A stretch of 64,000 bases of DNA from Peronospora farinosa (GCA_947646735.1 CANTFK010000131.1:124001-188000); one strand, 5' to 3'. Positions 10,771 through 22,431 are shown, numbered from the stretch's first letter. The notes: generated by a model not told the origin, from the letters alone. Program-made: numbers and translations.

Positions 10771-11918
10771 TGGATGTCGTCATCCAAGATGCCGGAAACA
10801 CTGGACGGGAGTACCCCAAACTCGACCGTCGACACTTGATGCGGGAGCTCCTGCTCGGCCGCCGTAAACCCGTGTGGGAGCCCCTGCTCAACCACAGTAT
10901 GCCCATGTGGGAACCTCGGTTCGACCATAGTGGGTGATGATGGGAACCCCGGTTCGACCATCATGCTCTCGCGTGGGGACTCCTGTCCGTCCACGTTGTA
11001 CTCGTGTGGGAGCCCCTGCTCGACCACAATATGCCCATGTGGAAACCTCGTTTCGACCACAGTGGGTGATGATGGGAACCCCTGTTCGACCATCATGCTC
11101 TCGCGTGGGGACTCCTGTCCGTCCACGTCACACTCGCTGGCGAGCTCTTGCTCGTCGTCACAATGCCCTTGTGGGAGCCCCTGCTCGACCACAGTAGGTG
11201 CAGATGGGGACCCCGGTTCAACCACTGCATTCACGTGCAGGAACCCCTGTTCAACCGCATTAATGACGCGCGAGAACCCCTGTTCGACCGCGTCGTCCTC
11301 GTCGTCCTCTTCGCTCTGTAGCGAGGAGTCACTGTCACTTGTGTCTCGAAGAACAGCACAAGCAGTGCAGAGAGGGCCATCGCTTGATCTGTGCACCGCC
11401 AACGTCGTGGAATCACGATCCACGACTGTGACGTTCGGCCAGTCACTTGGAGATACCAAGAGATGGGTAAACACTTCACTGACATCGAACTTGCGTCGAC
11501 GTCTCACTGATCTGGCTAACCAGTCGATCTGGGGCTTATAACGTGCCAACCATGGCATGCCCAGTATGCAATCGAATTCATAATTCATTGCGATCACCAA
11601 GAAATCATCATTACTGCGAAAACCATCGAACGTATACGGCAACGACACTTCGCGCCGCGATACGCGGTGTGGTTTCCCGTCAGCCAACTTGACGACTACT
11701 TGGCCAGGTCCCTCACGGACCTGAATGCTGGGAGGCAGCATCGACAAACAAGATTCACGAAAGAAATTGTTTGTTGCTCCTGAGTCCAGGAGTGCTCGCA
11801 GAGGTCGCCGGACGCCGGCGACATGTAAACTGACAATAATCAGACGTGAATCACCACTCGTAGTGGTGGCATTTAACCGTGGGCGTAGCGCAGGAGAACT
11901 GGAAGGTTGGGCTTTCAC
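10674..11918 (-). CDS. G1 protease-containing ORF with tandem repeats
   Basis: 414 codons. [12 protein letters not shown] near residue 45 is the aspartic protease active site. [13 protein letters not shown] follows, a typical flap-downstream motif. The second half is built of about a dozen degenerate repeats such as VEQGLPHGH and VEPGFPSS (DNA about 10790-11290), which form an acidic linker to RT. The protease matures the polyprotein. The frame lies 44 bp after the gag stop and overlaps the start of pol. Confidence 0.85.
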   Translation of the reverse strand: MKAQPSSSPALRPRLNATTTSGDSRLIIVSLHVAGVRRPLRALLDSGATNNFFRESCLSMLPPSIQVREGPGQVVVKLADGKPHRVSRREVSLPYTFDGFRSNDDFLVIAMNYEFDCILGMPWLARYKPQIDWLARSVRRRRKFDVSEVFTHLLVSPSDWPNVTVVDRDSTTLAVHRSSDGPLCTACAVLRDTSDSDSSLQSEEDDEDDAVEQGFSRVINAVEQGFLHVNAVVEPGSPSAPTVVEQGLPQGHCDDEQELASECDVDGQESPRESMMVEQGFPSSPTVVETRFPHGHIVVEQGLPHEYNVDGQESPRESMMVEPGFPSSPTMVEPRFPHGHTVVEQGLPHGFTAAEQELPHQVSTVEFGVLPSSVSGILDDDIQCLEGVMVYHLTAVRQLRVVTRSTMGTTAPRI

Positions 11919-11962
11919 CGGGGGACCCGGACATCCGTTCCAACCAGTAGGGCGCCCTGTAC

Positions 11963-13012
11963 CTACTGGTCCCGACCGTTTTTTGGACGTGCGGCCGGTA
12001 CAGCACCCTCATGATGGGCGTCCACTACTTGCACCGATATTGGAGCTGGCGCACGGCACTCTGCCGCGCGATGTCCTGGCTTGCGACAACGAAAGCATAA
12101 CATTTGACGCCCGGTGCGAGCTTCACCTTTATGATGAAAGACACGTCGCCGGTCACCCGACGACTCAATCACGTCGATCTCCATAGGTTCTGGACCAGAT
12201 GGCCGGGGAACGCTGACGACCGAGGGTTTGGCATATGCCTTTGTGACCCTAAAGTCTTCACGGAGTGCGATGGCAAATGCCTCCTCCAATGTGGCAGGCT
12301 CGGCGCGCTCCAGCGATAAGCGGGTCTGCCCCTCACGCATACCATCCACAAAGACATTCACCTGCGTGTACATGTCCATGGGGTGCGTGATAATACACGA
12401 CGCCAGATGCCTAGCCATCTGTACGTAGTCGCGCATCGCCATTTTACCCTGTCGCATCGACAGGAATCTTGATCGCACCAGTTTCTCCTCTTGTGGTGGA
12501 TCGAAAGCAAGACGGAGATCGTCCTGGATGGTATCCAAGGTGGGGAATGCGTGCTCGTCCACAACGAGCTTACCAAGGGCCCACTTCTTGGCCTTCCCGG
12601 TGAGGCGGGAAAGAAGAAAGTTGACCTTCGCCTGGGGAGCCTCAAGAAGTCTCGAGGCGATGGCGATATCAGCTTCTCGGAACCACCGATTCAGCGAAAA
12701 CCGGTCCTTATCTTCTCCAGAGTAGGAGGAGGTTTCCATCTTCACGGCCTCATTACGTGAAGGGCGCGAGGGAGTTAAGCCTCGCCGGTTGGATTCGGCG
12801 AGCTCGCGTGCCATAAACTCATGTATGGCGAGACGTTGCGCGTCAGGGGTCGCTGATCTCATCAACGACGCGACGAATGGCTCTCCCGATATCGCCGCGA
12901 GGCGATTAAGGGCATCCCACTCAACACCAGTAAGATGGGGGAAGGTCGCGTGCTCCAGAAATAAATCTGGAGCGTCAAAGTACGACGATTCGCTCATCCC
13001 AAACTCGGGCAT
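11963..13012 (-). CDS. G1 gag
   Basis: 349 codons, start at 13012 just after the primer site. The middle has the retrotransposon capsid pattern [11 protein letters not shown]..., [10 protein letters not shown] and [14 protein letters not shown]. Near the C terminus [14 protein letters not shown] is a CCHC zinc knuckle (C-x2-C-x4-H-x4-C), which binds the genomic RNA. The frame is unbroken and usual in length for the group. Confidence 0.9.
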   Translation of the reverse strand: MPEFGMSESSYFDAPDLFLEHATFPHLTGVEWDALNRLAAISGEPFVASLMRSATPDAQRLAIHEFMARELAESNRRGLTPSRPSRNEAVKMETSSYSGEDKDRFSLNRWFREADIAIASRLLEAPQAKVNFLLSRLTGKAKKWALGKLVVDEHAFPTLDTIQDDLRLAFDPPQEEKLVRSRFLSMRQGKMAMRDYVQMARHLASCIITHPMDMYTQVNVFVDGMREGQTRLSLERAEPATLEEAFAIALREDFRVTKAYAKPSVVSVPRPSGPEPMEIDVIESSGDRRRVFHHKGEARTGRQMLCFRCRKPGHRAAECRAPAPISVQVVDAHHEGAVPAARPKNGRDQ

Positions 13013-13020
13013 AGGAAGGA

Positions 13021-13036
13021 CTACTAAGTGCTACCA
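13021..13036 (-). promoter_or_regulatory. Primer binding site of G1
   Basis: Minus strand TGGTAGCACTTAGTAG lies 2 bp inside the 5' LTR. The TGG matches the tRNA CCA end; yeast Ty1 uses a similar TGGTAGC site for initiator tRNA-Met, so the same primer is likely here. Confidence 0.7.
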
Positions 13037-13038
13037 GG

Positions 13039-13380
13039 TGTAACGGGTCTAGAACGTACCGTCACTAGCTTACACGCGCGCTCGAGGAAGACTCAATCCC
13101 AAGTATTAGGTATTAAGTAAATTTAACTCTGAATTTTATATTGGTTTAATTCGTATTAATTACGAAGATTTTAGTCGTAATAAATACGACAGTGTTCCCG
13201 CCTTTCGGGAACCACACAAATTCAGGTTGATTTATCATTGGTCCATATTGGGGACTATAGGCCCCAATAATAGACCAATAAAAAATTACCACGCTGTGCC
13301 CGCTATTCGGTCCCAGCACCTGCCTACATATGTAATTGTTTCTTTGTGTTAATACTATATGTGTAATGTAGCCCATTACA
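13039..13380 (-). repeat. 5' LTR of G1
   Basis: 342 bp, five substitutions relative to 5660-6001. AGGAA (13381-13385) follows as the right target duplication. Confidence 0.92.
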
Positions 13381-13385
13381 AGGAA

Positions 13386-14390
13386 CGGAAGGGTAATTAG
13401 CGTAGATAGGGAAACATAGAAGAGAAAGAATAGCAGAGAAAGGATAGCAGAGAAAATCAAGCATAACACAGAATTATGATTACTAAAAAATCTAGCTTTT
13501 ACCTCTTCTACAAATCTCGTTCTCGCTTAGCTCCGGCTAAGCAGTCTCATCCTCTACTATAGGATTGCAAGCTTCGAAAACGTTAATTGATCTTGAAGCA
13601 GCTGTTCTAGAGGGTCTCTCAGCTCCTACTCCAGCTTTTCGACATCTACTACTATCTAGGTAGGCTAGACACTATTAAACACTGTAAATTCTCATAAAGC
13701 TTTCACTTTTAGCAATAAAAACAAGTTTTCGACATGTCTCACGCCTTTTGGCCGGGTCCAACTAGCAAAGGGGTCAAGGACATAAGTTCTTTTAGCAGGT
13801 TGAACCTTGGGGCTGAACCTGTCAGGATCCTTTTTATCTATGTACAATACACATGATCCGATAAGTTATAACCTCCGTTAAGTTATGGGTATCGTCGTCC
13901 ACCGTACCCATAACTTAATAGAGGGAGCTCTGTATTTAATATCGTCCTATTCTTTTAACTCCTTTACTATATCCTTGCCTGAAGCCTTGATTCCTTGTGT
14001 CGACTGATAACAGTAGCTGAACTTCGAGGGACTCAGGTCTACCGATGGAGGGACCCAGTTCTACCGAAGATGGACCGGGGTCAACCGATGAGAGACCCAG
14101 GTCCACCGATGAGAGGCCCAGGTCCACCGATGAGAGTCCGGGGTGTACCGATGAGGGGTTTAGGTCTTCCCATGTTGTACCGGGTCGGCTTCTTTGGCAC
14201 CCTTTTATTGGTACTTTGATTCTGATCTTCCCGTTGCTTGTCCTTCAAATCGTTCCCCACCAACGGTCGCTTACCCCCCTAGGTCCTCTTTCTCTTCGGT
14301 CCCTTTACCTGGTGAGCGGTCCTAACGTCCTTCCATCAGCTGGTTCCTAAATTCTTCACATTTTCGGGAAGTAGTTTACTACAATATCCA
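13386..14390 (-). repeat. 5' LTR of subtype c element, second part
   Basis: From about 13931 the sequence is the inverted equivalent of 2515 back to about 2100 in the 1948-3108 LTR: TATTTAATAT.GTCCTAT, the minisatellite (about 14036-14160, ACCGATGAGAGACCCAGGTC units), and CAACGGTCGC. Positions 13386-13930 have no partner; together with 5253-5654 they form a separate inserted segment. GATAAGTTATAACCTCCG occurs near both of its ends (about 5288 and 13859). Confidence 0.6.
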
Positions 14391-15648
14391 CGCAGGAGAC
14401 CGATCAGGCGTGATCGCGATCCATGTTTTTGGGCATGGTTTATATGGTTGGTGTGATCCACATCACTTTGATTTGTTTGAACGATGTGGACGATATAATG
14501 TTATGGACTATTCAACGCCATCCAGTGATCCACTTCCAAATGTAGGCCACACAACGCGAATCCAGAGATCAGGAAGTGGACCATACATTACAAGGGGACG
14601 ATATTCGGACACGTAACAGCCGATCCTACGATATAGAGAGTCAGTGTTGTAGGCTTGGTGTTGATTTTGGATGGCTACCATACATAGAGGTCAATTTACT
14701 TTAGAAAAAACGCGACGAATTTTCTTACGAGATTAATTCTTTGGTCATCCGACGTCTCAAGGAAGCCGACACACGTCGCAAGTTGTTTCCCTAGATTTCT
14801 TGTAAAGGGATTGCAATAATTATTAAACCAGCAACTACAACTGCAAACGAACGCAGCTACAAACAAAGGTAAGGTATGTGAAGGATGGATCAGTAAGCAG
14901 AAGGTTCTGCTCAAGTGGTCAGAAGATTCAAACCTCGCCTCATTAGAAAATTGCGATCGATAGGGAAGATCGCACCGAGTATGCGGTCGGTCGTGCTAAG
15001 ACTTTTACACCATTACACCCCCAGACCCTTAACACGATTAGGACAAACATCGACTTAAGTCCACCTGAAAGAGTACAAACCACCCAACTGACGGGTTTAC
15101 AAGATGAGGAGGGCTGTGCACACGACATTGGGGCACGAATTGTTATGTTTTGTACGCAGAAGCTGTATTAAATCGTTTTCTATCACCCTGTATCACAATG
15201 TGCCAAGTACGCGATTTTCGTTGTAAAAGTAAGATTGTACAGCCAACCTTCGTGTGGCCTGGCAAGATATTTTCAGATCTGCTGTCAAAGGTCCTACCTG
15301 CGCCATGATTATTGAACTGCGTGATATGTTACCATTGGAGACGTGTAGGGTACGAGCGAGAAAAAATGTTTAGATCTTATCAGATGTAACAGGTGCGTTA
15401 AGGTCAAGACTTCAGCTGCCAGACCTGTCATAAGCTAAGTGCGCCCGCACCTGATTGGCTGGAAAAGAAAAAGGCGCTTAAGAATAAGGAAGAGCGACAA
15501 GATGACTGGGGACATAAATGAACAAGTAAGAAGGGCTTTATCGCGTCATGCATATCTTAAGAGGTCAATGTTGCAACTTAAGGTTAGAGATCGTAAGTTG
15601 CGTTTAGTGCAAGCCTTCATCTGATCATGTATGGTCAGTGCAAGTAGG
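14391..15648 (+). repeat. Decayed LTR-type sequence (subtype b) and unassigned DNA
   Basis: About 14730-14860 resembles 43450-43560 of the subtype b LTR, in the same orientation (GACGTCTCAAGGAAG, CCCTAGATT.CTTG, GGGATTGCAA). The rest has no recognised coding content. Around 15445-15465 GCCCGCACCTGATTGGCT resembles a piece of the copia LTR that follows. Confidence 0.4.
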
Positions 15649-15936
15649 TGTTAGAAATGATCGTTTTTTGACAGGTTGCAAGGTGCTGAAGGCAAGGGCT
15701 ATACCCTGTGCCCGGTAAGTTGCGACCGCACCCGAATTGGCTAATGTTGTGACATCTTAACAGATGTGGCGAAGCGGGATAGACGAAGACTACAGACTAG
15801 ACATGGTATAGTCGCAGTTGACTCTATCGTACATGTTAAAGCACTAGCGAAGGAGAGTAGTTAATGCTTAATATATTTTACTTTTACTTCTACCTCTACG
15901 TGCACAAGTGCACCACTACTTCACTCCACTCTTACA
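15649..15936 (+). repeat. 5' LTR of copia element
   Basis: TGTTAGAAATG...CACTCTTACA, 288 bp, nearly identical to 20433-20719. Confidence 0.9.
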
Positions 15937-15952
15937 GGTTATGAGCCCAACG
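15937..15952 (+). promoter_or_regulatory. Primer binding site complementary to the tRNA-iMet anticodon arm
   Basis: GGTTATGAGCCCAACG abuts the LTR. Its complement CGTTGGGCTCATAACC contains the CAT anticodon in a GGGCTCATAACC context, the anticodon loop of initiator tRNA-Met. Drosophila copia is known to prime from a half-tRNA of this kind. The gag ATG (15941) lies inside the site. Confidence 0.75.
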
Positions 15953-17300
15953 GAACGTGTTGTGGGCAAGCCCAATCAGGCTATGCCTAACGTGGCAGTC
16001 GGCGACCCTAATCGGGTTAACGACGACCACCTCAAAGAAATGTCGGCAGTTCCTGATGCGGCACTGGGCAAGGTGCTTGCCATGCTCGGAGATCTATCTG
16101 ATCGGCTGAATCGGATGGAGGTCTTTCAGAAGGAGCATGCCGGTGGACACCGGAAGGACTTTGCGGAGTCAAGCGTCTTTGGTTCGGCTCTATGAGCGGG
16201 TGGAGGAATGAACATCCAGGATTTGGAACTTGCCCCTCCCCGGAAGAGGTCACCGAACGACGTGTCGCCGGCTACGTACTTTGGAGCCAGGCGACACTGA
16301 TGCAAATCATCGAGCAGGCCATGTTGCAGCAGACCGCAACATAGGACAAGCACTGGAACCTGCACATTTTATGGCAGGGGTGCCAGGCTATTACCCCGAC
16401 GCGGGTATGCCGAACGTGATGCATGCCAACCCGGGACAACAGGTTGTGGGGATGCCAATCGCGCAGCATCAGAAGCTTGAACAACAACCTTTTGATGGGA
16501 AGGAACTATATCATGGACTTGGTATAGTTTCCTCGGATGGGGCAAGGAATTTGTGCGTCAAGTTGGATTTGCCGCGCGTGCGTGTGGATTCACGTGGCCG
16601 GAAGACATCAAGGTGGATGTCTTGGGACAACACCTGCTCGGTAAGGCACAGACGTACTATCGTCGTCAAGTGGAGACTTGGTGGTGTGAAAGTCAAACCT
16701 TGGAGCATGCTATGCAATGGCTGCTTCAGACCTTCAGCATCAAAATCACGCCTGCCCAAAGCATTAAATTGTTTACGGCGCCCAAGGAACCTCACAGAAG
16801 TTGGACGGACCGTTTCCTGTACCTGACGGCAGACAGTGATGCTTGCGGAGGGGCCGATACCCTGGTGTTGGATAACATCGTCCATTACGTGTACCCGCAT
16901 ATGCGAATGACCATGATGTCCAGGCTGGACATTCGTCGCACCGACTGCTTGCGCCAAGCCGAGGAATTGGCACTGTTCACCCAGTCAACGGAGATTGACA
17001 ACCACGCGAAGCATCTCGGACGTGACGTGGTCAATGCTGTTGAACCAAGGAAGAAGCCAAGAGACAAGGTCAAGCACAAGGTGCTGAAGGAATCGAATGA
17101 CAACGACCAACGGAAGTGCTACAGGTGCGGCGAGGTGGGACATATCAAGTCGATGTGCCCCAAGAGACAGATTTCCAAGGTCCCAAGACCAAGTTTCACA
17201 TTTGCGATCGACAATGGTGATCGTCTCCAAGACAATCACTGGATCCTCGACAGTGGGTCGAGCAGACACCTTGTCAACGACTTTTCTCTGCTCGTCAACC
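15941..17300 (+). pseudogene. Copia gag and protease region
   Basis: Gag opens at 15941 (MSPTERVVGKPNQ) and runs to a stop at 16195. The frame is then broken until 16553-17527, which contains the capsid region (FTWPEDIKVD, QTYYRRQVETWW), the zinc knuckle CYRCGEVGHIKSMC, and the copia-type protease start HWILDSGSSRHLV (active site D-S-G). In an intact element it would pack RNA and process the polyprotein; here at least two breaks prevent a full product. Confidence 0.85.
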
Positions 17301-18590
17301 CGAACGACTGTCGAAACGAATGCTTGATAGCAGCAACGGATGGAGGTGTGCTCCGGATCACCAAGCAAGGGATTGCCAACATTGAAGTTGTTGCACTCGG
17401 AGTTGTGAAAATCATCCGACTCCTCGATGTACAGTACGCCGCAAACCTCGAGCGAAACATTATCTCGTATGGTAAGCTCGAGGCTAAGGGATGTGTACTT
17501 GAGTACCGAGGGGGAGACGTGTGTTAACCTCTGGGTTTGGAGGTGCGCCGGTTATGGATGTGGAGTGCAATAACAATGTGCTAGTTGTTGCAGTGACAGG
17601 ACCATTCAACAAGACCTCACATTTACCACCAAGGGAGATGAAGGCTGCGATAAATTCACCTGAAAATTAATCCGATTCGGATGTTCAGAGTGGTACCTTG
17701 ATGCAGTTCTGTCGTCGCTTGGGTCTCTTGTTTTACGACACGATCATCAAGATGGCCAAAGACCCGGCATCTGGTATCAGTCTGACTGACACGAGGCGCA
17801 TGCATTGGTTGGCCTGTGCACAAGGAAAGCAAATTAAGGCATCACAGTCAAGGAAAGACTCAGGCCAAAATTCTCCCATCGATGTGATCAGTGGAAAATT
17901 TGCTCCGACCTCAAGGGCCCGATGACTCCAAGGGATCGTCTGGGTAACCGTTACCTGGTTAATTTCATTGACCACAGGTTATATTATTGCCGTGTGTTCT
18001 TGGTCAGATCCAAGGATGCTGCTGCCCTCAAGTTCAAGCACTTCCTGGTGAGCTTTGAACGAGAGTTCAATTGCAAGATCCACGTACTACGCACGGATGG
18101 AGGTGGTGAATACAATACCTTGGACGTGTTTTGTAAGGCGACTGGAGTCTCGCGTCCAGTCAGTGAAGCCAAAAATCAGGCAAGTAACGACAAGGTTGAA
18201 CGGATGCATCGGAAAATTATGAACATGGTCCGAAGCATGGTATTTGCTTCAAACCTGCCTTTTCATTTTTGGTTCGACGCTGCTGAGTATGCAACATACA
18301 TACTCAAAAGAAGCAGGACCAAGTCGAATCCAGGTGGGGTGTTTCCGATGGTATTACTGACCACGAAGGTGCCAAACCTGAACGACATTGTGGTGTTCGG
18401 CTCCACGTGCACCGTGCACGTGGATGCAAGGAACAAATCACTTGGAGAGCGAGGGAAGCCGACCATCATCATTGAAAAGAGTGATGAGACGAAGGGGTAA
18501 AGAGTGTACATCCCCAAGGACAAGGTGGTCGTGGTAACGCAGCACATACGCAACATCGAAACACTGTCGTATGGGCGTAACGGTTAGACG
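17301..18590 (+). pseudogene. Copia integrase region
   Basis: After a stop at 17525 the frame resumes. LAC.QGKQ corresponds to the zinc/GKQ region (about 17810). YLVNFIDH.....VFLVRSKD.A and LRTDGGGEY are core integrase motifs with the second Asp, and KVERMHRKIMNMVRSM carries the Glu. YATYILKRSRTKSNPGGVFP parallels the usual Y..N..P.......P spacing. The product is split over at least three frames. Confidence 0.85.
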
Positions 18591-18839
18591 ACTCGTTCAC
18601 CGAAAGGATTGAACATCAGGAGGAGATACCGTTCAAGTACCTTCAAGTGTCAAGAAACGGGCGGCGAAAGCCCGAAGTGGTCGTAAGTCCGGACGGACTA
18701 GGGAGAGACACGGCACAAGGTCAACGAGCAGACGTGCTAAGGAAGTTGTTGGTGAAGGCCCTGCTGAACGACAGGATGTCGTGAATGCAGTCATCACTCA
18801 AGATTCAAAGCATTATGGTGAAGCCATCCGAAGTGGTGA

Positions 18840-19830
18840 TCGCCAGAAATGGACCACGGCTATGACTATAGAATTGGATGCTCTAAAAGTCAAATAGCGT
18901 GTGGACGGTTGTACTACCACCAAAAGGTGCACAAATCTTGCACAACAAGTGGGTTATAAGACCAAGACTGATGCAAACGGGGACGTGGAAAGGTACAAGG
19001 CTCGTCTTGTGGTCTGTGGGAACGCGCAAGTGTTTGGTGTCGATTATACCCTCACGATTGCTGCCGTCATGGGTTGGGAACGGTAAAGTTATTTTTGGTG
19101 CTCTCCAGGCGTTGGAACGTGCATGCCCGACATGGTGACGTGCCCAATGCCTACGTTAAGGCTGAAAAGGAGGAGCACCTTGACATCTTTATGAAGGTGC
19201 CCAAGTGCATGGTTTTGAGTGACCAAGAGCTTAAGTCGCACGGCGTGCGAACATCAAGTGACCCGGTCCTCCTGTTGAAGAAGTCACTGTACGGGCTCAA
19301 GCAGACTGGAAGGCTCTGGAGTAAATTACTTGATTTAACGCTATGTCAAGGTGGTTTCCAGCAATGAACCACGGATAAGTGCCTGTACTACAAGTAAAAG
19401 GGTGAGACGTGCACAGTGGTTGGCGTCTACGTGGACGACCTATTGGTCACAGGGACTGAACAAGGGGCCGTGGATGAATTTTTCATGGAGATGAGCTCGT
19501 TGTCCATTAAGGACCTAGGCGTTGTCAACAAGTTTCTTGGTTTACAAATCGATTTGAACGACGTGACAGGATACGTTCTGAACCAAGAAGTCATGATCGA
19601 CCTCCTGTTGAAGGAGTTCGGACTGGATTCAGCTAATGGGGTGAGGACCCCAATCGGGGACGAGTGCAATGCAGAAGACGAGGACACTGTGGAATGCCTT
19701 CCTGCGAAGGGTGCAAAGGGCGAACCAAGTGTGAAGTCGTTCCAGTCGCTGGTTGGGAGCCTGCTGTGGATAGCAAGGTGCGCGCGTCCTGATATCTGCT
19801 TTGCTGTTCACAAGGAAACTAGGTAGACAC
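18840..19830 (+). pseudogene. Copia reverse transcriptase
   Basis: Motifs seen: VERYKARLVVCG, DVPNAYVKAE, KKSLYGLKQ, VGVYVDDLLVTG with the YVDD catalytic box, and SLVGSLLWIARCARPDI. A stop at 18897 and frame changes near 19130 and 19380 break it. Confidence 0.88.
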
Positions 19831-19880
19831 ACAAGCCTACGACAAAGGACTGGAAGATCACAAAACGTATTGCAAGATAC

Positions 19881-20438
19881 TTGAAGATGTCGAAGGTCTT
19901 GAAGTTGCACCTCAATTGTGTCGGACCTACATCCAATGATGTTCGGGTCGAATGTTGGAGCGATGCCGATTTCTCTGCCGACAAGTCTGAACGCAAGTCA
20001 GTCTCCGGGTGTGTTCTCACTATGGACGGAGCCGTCGTGATGTGGATGTGCAAGAAGCAGTCCGGGGTGCCATTGAGCACGATGGAAGCGGAGTTCATCT
20101 CTGGGTCACAAGCGGGACGTGAATTGCTGGACTTACGGGAACTACTCGACGAATTGAAGCTGAAGATAAGCGAGCCCATGCCGATGTGGGTTGACAACCA
20201 AGCGGAAATCAAGCAACTCGAGCCCGAGAAGAGTACCTCAAGCCCAAAGCATGTGGACATCCGTTTTGAGTTCATACTCCACCATGTGCGTGAAGGTGTC
20301 GTGCAACCAAGATTTATCAAGTCTGAGGACATGATGGCGGACATGTTGACCAAGGCGTTACCGGCACCAAGAATGGAAGACCTGCGAACGATGGTCAAGT
20401 TGAAGACCATCCAGGATGCAGTCGAGAAAGAGTATTAG
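19881..20438 (+). CDS. Copia RNase H fragment
   Basis: 185 open codons: CWSDADFSADKSERKSVSG (first Asp), STMEAEFI (Glu), WVDNQAEI (Asp) and KHVDIRFEFI are the standard copia RNase H blocks. It ends at 20438, overlapping the 3' LTR start by a few bases; a purine run GAGAAAGAG precedes the LTR. Confidence 0.85.
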   Translation: MKMSKVLKLHLNCVGPTSNDVRVECWSDADFSADKSERKSVSGCVLTMDGAVVMWMCKKQSGVPLSTMEAEFISGSQAGRELLDLRELLDELKLKISEPMPMWVDNQAEIKQLEPEKSTSSPKHVDIRFEFILHHVREGVVQPRFIKSEDMMADMLTKALPAPRMEDLRTMVKLKTIQDAVEKEY

Positions 20439-20719
20439 AAACGATTGTTTTTGACAGGTTGCAAGGTGTTGAAGGCAAGGGCTATACCCTGTGCCCGGTA
20501 AGTTGCGACCGCACCCGAATTGGCTAATGTTGTGACATCTTAACAGATGTGGCGAAGCGGGATAGACGAAGACTACAGACTAGACATGGTATAGTCGCAG
20601 TTGACTCTATCGTACATGTTAAAGCACTAGCGAAGGAGAGTAGTTAATGCTTAATATATTTTACTTTTACTTCTACCTCTACGTGCACAAGTGCATCACT
20701 ACTTCACTCCACTCTTACA
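20433..20719 (+). repeat. 3' LTR of copia element
   Basis: Starts TATTAGAAACG, with the expected TG mutated to TA, and ends CACTCTTACA. Confidence 0.88.
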
Positions 20720-21206
20720 GTGGTTAGTTGACAAAATGACCATCAACCAAAAATATCAAGATGGTTGGAGCAAGGATACAGGTAGACAAAAAGACAAAGC
20801 AATCAATATACAGAATCTTGTCGTCTTTCTACTACAACAGGCTTACTTGCCAACAGTTGATACCAACTATGACTATATGTTTACTTTAACAGACTTCTGT
20901 GGAAGTGCATTTGCTCCTTCTAGCAATTTGTGCGAGCATTATTGTACGACAAGCCCCAGAGCAAATGTTTCAGACCGCTATCATGTTTAATAAAATTTTA
21001 AATGGTGGTGAGACGGGACGAAAAAATAACATTATAATTTAATTTTTTAACCATTTATACCACGGAGACTCAGAAATGATCTGATTAATAAAAAACAATT
21101 CGCATTTTCAGCCAGCACATTCAAAGACAATGGGCGGTAATGGTGGGCCGAATAATTTGCCTTCAGCTGCATGAGTCAAAGGTCTTGATGACTGATTGTA
21201 TGTGTC
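20720..21206. other. No gene recognised
   Basis: A 99-codon frame crosses the LTR boundary (20691-20990) but shows no family motif. The rest is AT-rich and looks intergenic or intronic to the next gene. Confidence 0.3.
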
Positions 21207-22431
21207 TTTGTCGTAGGCTGCCAGTGTGAAAGTCTCGATAGTAGCTGCATCGTACGTCAGCAGCGCTGGCGTGAAGTCTGTGCCAAATTCTACTTCGACC
21301 AGGACGAGGCGGCTAAACGCCTTTTGGACTATTTTGAAGCGAAAAAAGTGGACGAAATTAGGTGCATTTGAGCAGTTTAGTGTTGTTGAGTACGATTGTT
21401 AGTGATGTGCTGATAATTGGTCTGATAGCATTTCTACTGAAGAAGACACTGGAGTCGATGGACAAGTCAATGAGCTCGTACTGATGCTGGGGCTGCAGAA
21501 GTGCACAGTAACAGGTCATGAAGATAAGTTTCATCAAACGTGAGTGAGATTGAAGGCATTAGAGTCACGGAGTGAAATATTGACAGACGTCGTTTTGAAA
21601 TGAAAGAATTGAAATGTTGGAAGTAGTGAAGAATGATGTGCGGGCGAAATATCATGACCATATTTCCCATCAAAGGGTGAGTGATTTTTTGTTAATAATT
21701 GTATTCTGAGGATGGCTATTGATACATTATTGTAGTATGCAGAATTCAATAATAGGGCAAAGGAAAGTCAGGGAACCAACTACGAGCTTTGGACGGATGA
21801 CAATGGTCAAGAGCAGCTATCAGTTCGCGTCCAGCATGAATACTTGCGTTTGACTGAGAACCTCACTAAAATGATGATTCGTACCGAGGTGTTTATGGAG
21901 AAGCATTTGCCAAATGTTGGCTGCCATCCATTCCTGGCAGGGCTTCGAGCCGTGTTGCAGTGGAATCTGGAGAGCTCAACCGTTGTGGCGTGGAAATGTA
22001 CGTGTGATTGGTTTACTTGTCGAAGACTCTGATCCTGGCACCTAGTGTGATTTGAATGCTGACTGGCTGGATGCAATGTTAATACTGCAGTGTCAGACTC
22101 GGTATTCGTCGAAAGTGGTGATTCTGAGTATACACACAATGCGTTTGCACTGTTGGTTCTCGTGCTTAATTTTAGCCATTGCGTAAGTGTTGATAAGAGT
22201 AATACGTGTGGTGCAAGCAATGACGCTCGCGTGAAGACTCGCAACTGGTATCTGGACCCGTTCATGTCGGATCACGATATTCGTCAGCTCATTCGACAAC
22301 TTCCTGACGCGAAGCACCTTATAGGAAAACCAACAGGTACGAAACTGCTTACGAAGATGGATCGAGTAAATATGCATGGAGAGCGAGACGAGAATTTTAC
22401 ATTTTTCAATCGGTGGTGTATAGTCCTATAG
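21207..22431 (+). CDS. Unidentified spliced host gene (3' part modelled)
   Basis: The last three exons are supported by splice sites and phase: an exon ending at 21676 (..YHDHISHQR, donor GGTGAGTG), 21736-21997 (YAEFNNRAKES..., donor GTACGT) and 22091-22431 (SDSVFVESGD... ending RWCIVL). An upstream exon near 21211-21355 reads WREVCAKFYFDQDEAAKRLL. The route between it and 21676, and the true start, are not resolved. The tail includes a short hydrophobic run (ALLVLVLNF) and the motif WYLDPFMSDHDIRQLIRQL. I recognise no family. The copia element ends 490 bp upstream and may have displaced the promoter. Confidence 0.5.

Larger units (their letters stand above)
5660..13380 (-). mobile_element. 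Ty3/gypsy LTR retrotransposon G1, nearly complete
   Basis: This 7.72 kb element has two 342 bp LTRs with only 5 mismatches by eye, a 5 bp target duplication, a primer site and a purine tract. Gag, protease, RT, RNase H and integrase follow in the usual order on the minus strand. Recent insertion is inferred from LTR identity. Pol has frame breaks near 7990-7790, so autonomy is doubtful. An ORF on the opposite strand fills the space next to the 3' LTR. Confidence 0.92.
15649..20719 (+). mobile_element. Ty1/copia LTR retrotransposon, full length but broken
   Basis: A 5.07 kb element with LTRs at both ends, an internal primer site, and gag, protease, integrase, RT and RNase H in the order that defines Ty1/copia. 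Many stops and frameshifts interrupt pol. The two LTRs differ at only about six positions by eye. Flanking 5-mers (GTAGG, GTGGT) do not match, so no target duplication is supported. Confidence 0.9.

Noticed and set aside
10930..11541. 203-codon plus-strand ORF rich in Ser/Thr/Cys
   Set aside because: It is the shadow of the tandem repeats in the G1 protease ORF; the repeat makes several frames open.
19808..20410. 200-codon minus-strand ORF
   Set aside because: Antisense of copia RNase H, which carries all family motifs on the plus strand.
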